A DNA stretch of 64,000 nucleotides. Origin: Paenibacillus silvae (GTDB lineage Bacteria > Bacillota > Bacilli > Paenibacillales > Paenibacillaceae). Position 1 is the first letter of the stretch. Each line of letters opens with the position of its first letter. The notes under the pieces are model-generated. The model ran no database searches and was not told the DNA's origin. It saw only the letters and a list, made by a program, of their open reading frames with translations. The position numbers and the translations under genes were made by a program. Positions 61,875 to 64,000 of the stretch are shown piece after piece. Location: NCBI RefSeq assembly GCF_014639235.1, contig NZ_BMFU01000017.1:1-64000 (forward strand). The letters run 5' to 3'.

Positions 61875-62297
61875 GGCTCTACAGGATCATATTTTCATAA
61901 GTATAGTTTGAAAAACGCTGCGCTCGAGACGCTGTAACTTCGTTCGACGTTGTGAGAGGACTCTGGAATGGTAATGATTTCAGAGTCCTTAATTATTTTA
62001 ATCCTCGTTGCTGATTTTCTCTGCAACAACATAAACTCCATTTGGCTGCCCATTCAGATAGCCCTCGTCATCAATAGCTGCTTCCAGGCAGATATCTCTG
62101 TTGGTGTGCATTCACCATCAGTGCTAGCGGAAAACTTCCTGGCTTGGAACGAAAATTCAGCAAAATTGGCTTCCTTCAGCGTTTTCAGACGTGCCCTAGT
62201 CAGTAAATGGAGTATGGATTGGAAATGTTCCGTAGAGATGACATTCGTGGAACGTTTTGTACCCAAGTCGCGTTTATAATAGAGTGGCTTCCGCATT
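61875..62297. other. Intergenic stretch holding one 71-bp repeat copy
   Basis: Apart from the repeat at 62127-62197 and an imperfect CAGAGTCC/GGACTCTG dyad near 61960-61990, likely the terminator of the DUF2339 gene, I see no supported feature. Confidence 0.45.
62127..62197. repeat. Dispersed 71-bp repeat family 3, copy 2
   Basis: GCGGAAAACTTCCTGGC, TTGGAACGAAAATTCAGC and TTCAGCGTTTTCAGAC match the copy at 35091-35161 without gaps. Neither copy lies in a supported gene. Confidence 0.8.
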
Positions 62298-62453
62298 TTA
62301 AGGCTGACTGTTCATGCGAAGCCATGAGATTTCGGAAGCCGAAGTACCTTTTGGTGATACACCGCTATCGTCACTAACGCGAGACAGTACAGTTAAGGTG
62401 ATGGATAAAGCAAAGGCAAGCAGCACATAGATCAGAATGTTTCTTTTCTTCAT
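62298..62453 (-). CDS. Small membrane-anchored hypothetical protein (51 aa)
   Basis: On the minus strand, ATG 62453 follows AGAGAGG by 8 nt and opens a 51-codon frame. The product begins MKKRNILIYVLLAFALSIT, a basic start and one hydrophobic segment, then a short polar tail rich in Ser/Gly (DDSGVSPKGTSASE). It would be a membrane-anchored or secreted micro-protein; there is no lipobox Cys. The initiation signal and signal-like N-terminus make it a likely real gene. I recognise no family. Confidence 0.6.
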   Translation of the reverse strand: MKKRNILIYVLLAFALSITLTVLSRVSDDSGVSPKGTSASEISWLRMNSQP

Positions 62454-62985
62454 GGGAATTACCTCTCTTGTTGTATAAGCTAAGCATCCGTTCGGCCATT
62501 TGAGAAAAAAAGCACAACGTCTGGTATAGTAATAGAGAACCGATGTTTGTCCAGGCTATAGTGGTCCTGTATATCACTATATGGAATGGCAGGCATGCAA
62601 ACAATGGAACAAATCTGATGAATTTATCAGTACTATATAACTGTACATGCCAAAAATGCTTCCAATTCATTTACAGTAGGATAACAAGTTTAGGTACCAG
62701 CCTGGATTAAAATCTGAACCAGCGCATGACCGTAGACCTTGCGATCCTTGGCATGCCCGTACGCGGCTGCTTCCATTGTATAAGGAAACACACGACAGAA
62801 TCCATTTTTTACAAATTATCACTTCGAATATTGGCAAGTATAGTATATAAAGAGATTTAAATATAAAAAAATGTAATAAAATCACAAAACTACACTTGCA
62901 TTACAGGAATTGATTGGAATAATCCTCTATAATAGTATAGATGTTTTTAGTAAACATACATAGTTAACTTGGGAGGATGAACATT
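62454..62985. other. AT-rich intergenic region with a short protein-like remnant
   Basis: On the minus strand between about 62690 and 62800, a frame reads MEAAAYGHAKDRKVYGHAL and eight further residues before a stop, with no ribosome binding site and a stop codon not far upstream. Its composition is protein-like, so it may be the 3' end of a lost gene. The rest, up to the SLH gene, is AT-rich promoter-like DNA. Confidence 0.35.
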
Positions 62986-63681
62986 TTGCAAAGAAAAAAG
63001 GATAAAATCACAAAGTATGTACTTTCATCTACTCTTTTGGCGACTTCATTCGCTGGTCAAGCAGCTGTATACGCTGCAGATGAAAAAGTAGCACCAAACG
63101 CTACACAGACTATAGTCAAAGAGCTTATGGAGAAGGGGATATTGACAGGGAATCAAAGCGGTGATTTGAATTTGGATGGGAAGTTAACTCGGATCCAAGT
63201 AGCGGCTATTTTAGCTAGATCCTTGAATCTAAAGCTTTCTGATAGCCCTAATAATAGTTTTAAGGATGTAAGCTCTGACAGCTGGGGGTTAAAGTACATT
63301 GATGCTCTTGAAAAATTAGGTGTAATTACCGGTTCCTCAGGAAAATTCAGACCTAACGATGTGATCACTAAAGAAGAATTGGCAGTGATACTGGTTCGTG
63401 TTACACAAACAAGTATTATCGGAAAAGGTGACAAACTAACCTTTTCTGATAAAGAAGAGGTTAGCACGTGGGCTAAGGCTTATGTACAAGCGGCTATCGA
63501 TGCTAAGTTGCTAACTATTGATAATGGTCAGTTTAATCCTAAGAAACAAGTGACTCGTAAAGAAGTTGCAATCGTCACTGATAGTTTTATAAAAAGTGAA
63601 AAATATGAAGCTTATAAGCAATCCGCTAATGCTCTATTAGACAAAGGTGGAAAAATATCTAACAGCGACCCATCTATTTAA
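62986..63681 (+). CDS. Secreted SLH-domain protein (three S-layer homology repeats)
   Basis: A 231-aa exported protein. TTG 62986, 9 nt after GGGAGG, starts a signal peptide (MQRKKDKITKYVLSS, hydrophobic core, cleavage near VYAAD). The mature part is almost only three SLH repeats: ELMEKGILTGNQSGDLNLDG...LTRIQVAAILAR, FKDVSSDSWGLKYIDALEKL...ITKEELAVIL, and FSDKEEVSTWAKAYVQAA...VTRKEVAIV. It ends in a short polar tail. SLH triplets bind pyruvylated wall polymer; with no other domain it could be a small surface-anchor or S-layer-like protein. It is distinctly A+T-richer than the middle of the window. ATG 62977 abuts the ribosome binding site and is less likely. Confidence 0.9.
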   Translation: MQRKKDKITKYVLSSTLLATSFAGQAAVYAADEKVAPNATQTIVKELMEKGILTGNQSGDLNLDGKLTRIQVAAILARSLNLKLSDSPNNSFKDVSSDSWGLKYIDALEKLGVITGSSGKFRPNDVITKEELAVILVRVTQTSIIGKGDKLTFSDKEEVSTWAKAYVQAAIDAKLLTIDNGQFNPKKQVTRKEVAIVTDSFIKSEKYEAYKQSANALLDKGGKISNSDPSI

Positions 63682-63687
63682 TTTAAT

Positions 63688-63730
63688 CACCCCAAAGTTG
63701 CTGGATTCTTTAGCGATTTTGGGGTTTTCT
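63688..63730 (+). terminator. Intrinsic terminator of the SLH gene
   Basis: CACCCCAAA pairs with TTTTGGGGT around a 20-base loop, followed by TTTCTT. Confidence 0.7.
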
Positions 63731-63747
63731 TAAAATCAGGGGGAAAT

Positions 63748-64000
63748 ATGTTTATTTCTGGTTGCATACTTACGAAGAACAATGAAGATACAATTGGTCT
63801 GGCCATACGTAGTCTAAAGAATCATGTAGATAGAATAATTGTTGTTGACACAGGTTCAAAAGATTCTACTATACTTATAGCTTCAGAATTAGGAGCAGAA
63901 ATTCATACGTTTTCATGGTGTAATGATTTTTCACGAGCTAGAAATTACTGCCTAAAATTAGTTTCAAATGACCAGTGGGTTTTGTGGCTGGATTCGGATG
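63748..64000 (+). CDS. Family 2 glycosyltransferase, N-terminal part (truncated by window end)
   Basis: ATG 63748 follows CAGGGGGAAAT. The 84 visible residues give a GT-A fold start: MFISGCILTKNNEDTIGLAI, RIIVVDTGSKDSTILIASEL, CNDFSRARNYCLKL and VLWLDSD (DxD-like metal site). This matches the group of GT2 enzymes that often carry C-terminal TPRs (SunS-like or S-layer-glycosylating). Directly behind an SLH gene and with the same AT-rich composition, it may glycosylate surface proteins, but that is inferred. Confidence 0.88.
   Translation, partial: MFISGCILTKNNEDTIGLAIRSLKNHVDRIIVVDTGSKDSTILIASELGAEIHTFSWCNDFSRARNYCLKLVSNDQWVLWLDSD

Noticed and set aside
62054..62296. 80-codon minus-strand frame spanning a family 3 repeat copy
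   Set aside because: The frame is open only because of the repeat; no start signal, and the second copy lies in an unrelated frame context.

Overview
The window looks like a chromosomal segment of a Paenibacillus-type bacterium (Bacillota). The evidence is SLH-domain surface proteins at both ends, AGGAGG-type ribosome binding sites with frequent TTG/GTG starts, a T-box leader, an LplB/YtcP-type sugar importer, copper-amine-oxidase-like stalk domains and moderate G+C. It is ordinary chromosome rich in accessory metabolism. I see no rRNA, tRNA, prophage, IS element or CRISPR array.

Layout. 1-5 kb: end of an SLH protein, an HxlR regulator divergent from an SDR, and a type-B carboxylesterase. 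5-18 kb: VanZ/RDD membrane protein, PhnA-like protein, a T-box leader in front of a methyltransferase, a luciferase-like oxidoreductase, a TetR/SDR divergent pair, small conserved proteins, a stalk-domain lipoprotein with an apparent ATT start, a GNAT-GNAT-pentapeptide fusion, an SDR remnant, and GNAT plus D-Ala-D-Ala ligase. 18-29 kb: MocR-type regulator, Bax-inhibitor-like protein, Sfp-type phosphopantetheinyl transferase, arylamine N-acetyltransferase, GreA, an NSS transporter and RlmN. 29.4-33.5 kb: a MarR gene followed by a compact exopolysaccharide operon resembling Bacillus ydaJ-ydaK-ydaM. It encodes a GH8-like protein, a degenerate GGDEF protein keeping an RxxD I-site, a 47-residue membrane protein and a processive GT2. 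33.8-38.4 kb: methyltransferase, ABC ATPase, Fsr-like MFS pump and divergent AraC.

38.6-45.7 kb is a pectin-oligomer operon: two ABC permeases, a solute-binding lipoprotein, a LacI regulator, a GH105 hydrolase and a pectin methylesterase without a signal peptide. It is functionally completed at 55.6-59 kb by an IclR regulator, KDPG aldolase and a hexuronate-type MFS transporter. Between them lie an XRE-TPR regulator with a small Spo0E-like gene, aldo/keto reductases, an MFS pump/HxlR/AIM24 unit, a MarR, an LCP protein and a P-loop kinase. The right end has a large DUF2339 membrane protein, a small membrane protein, a secreted SLH protein and the start of a GT2, both AT-rich.

The most unusual structure is not a gene. 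Four copies of a roughly 200-bp dyad-symmetric intergenic element (near 4.3, 22.8, 34.8 and 46.2 kb) each carry the same four-unit layout, two forward units then two inverted units, built on a core reading TTCTAACGATYC. Three of the four lie between convergent genes. Two further dispersed intergenic repeat families are also present.
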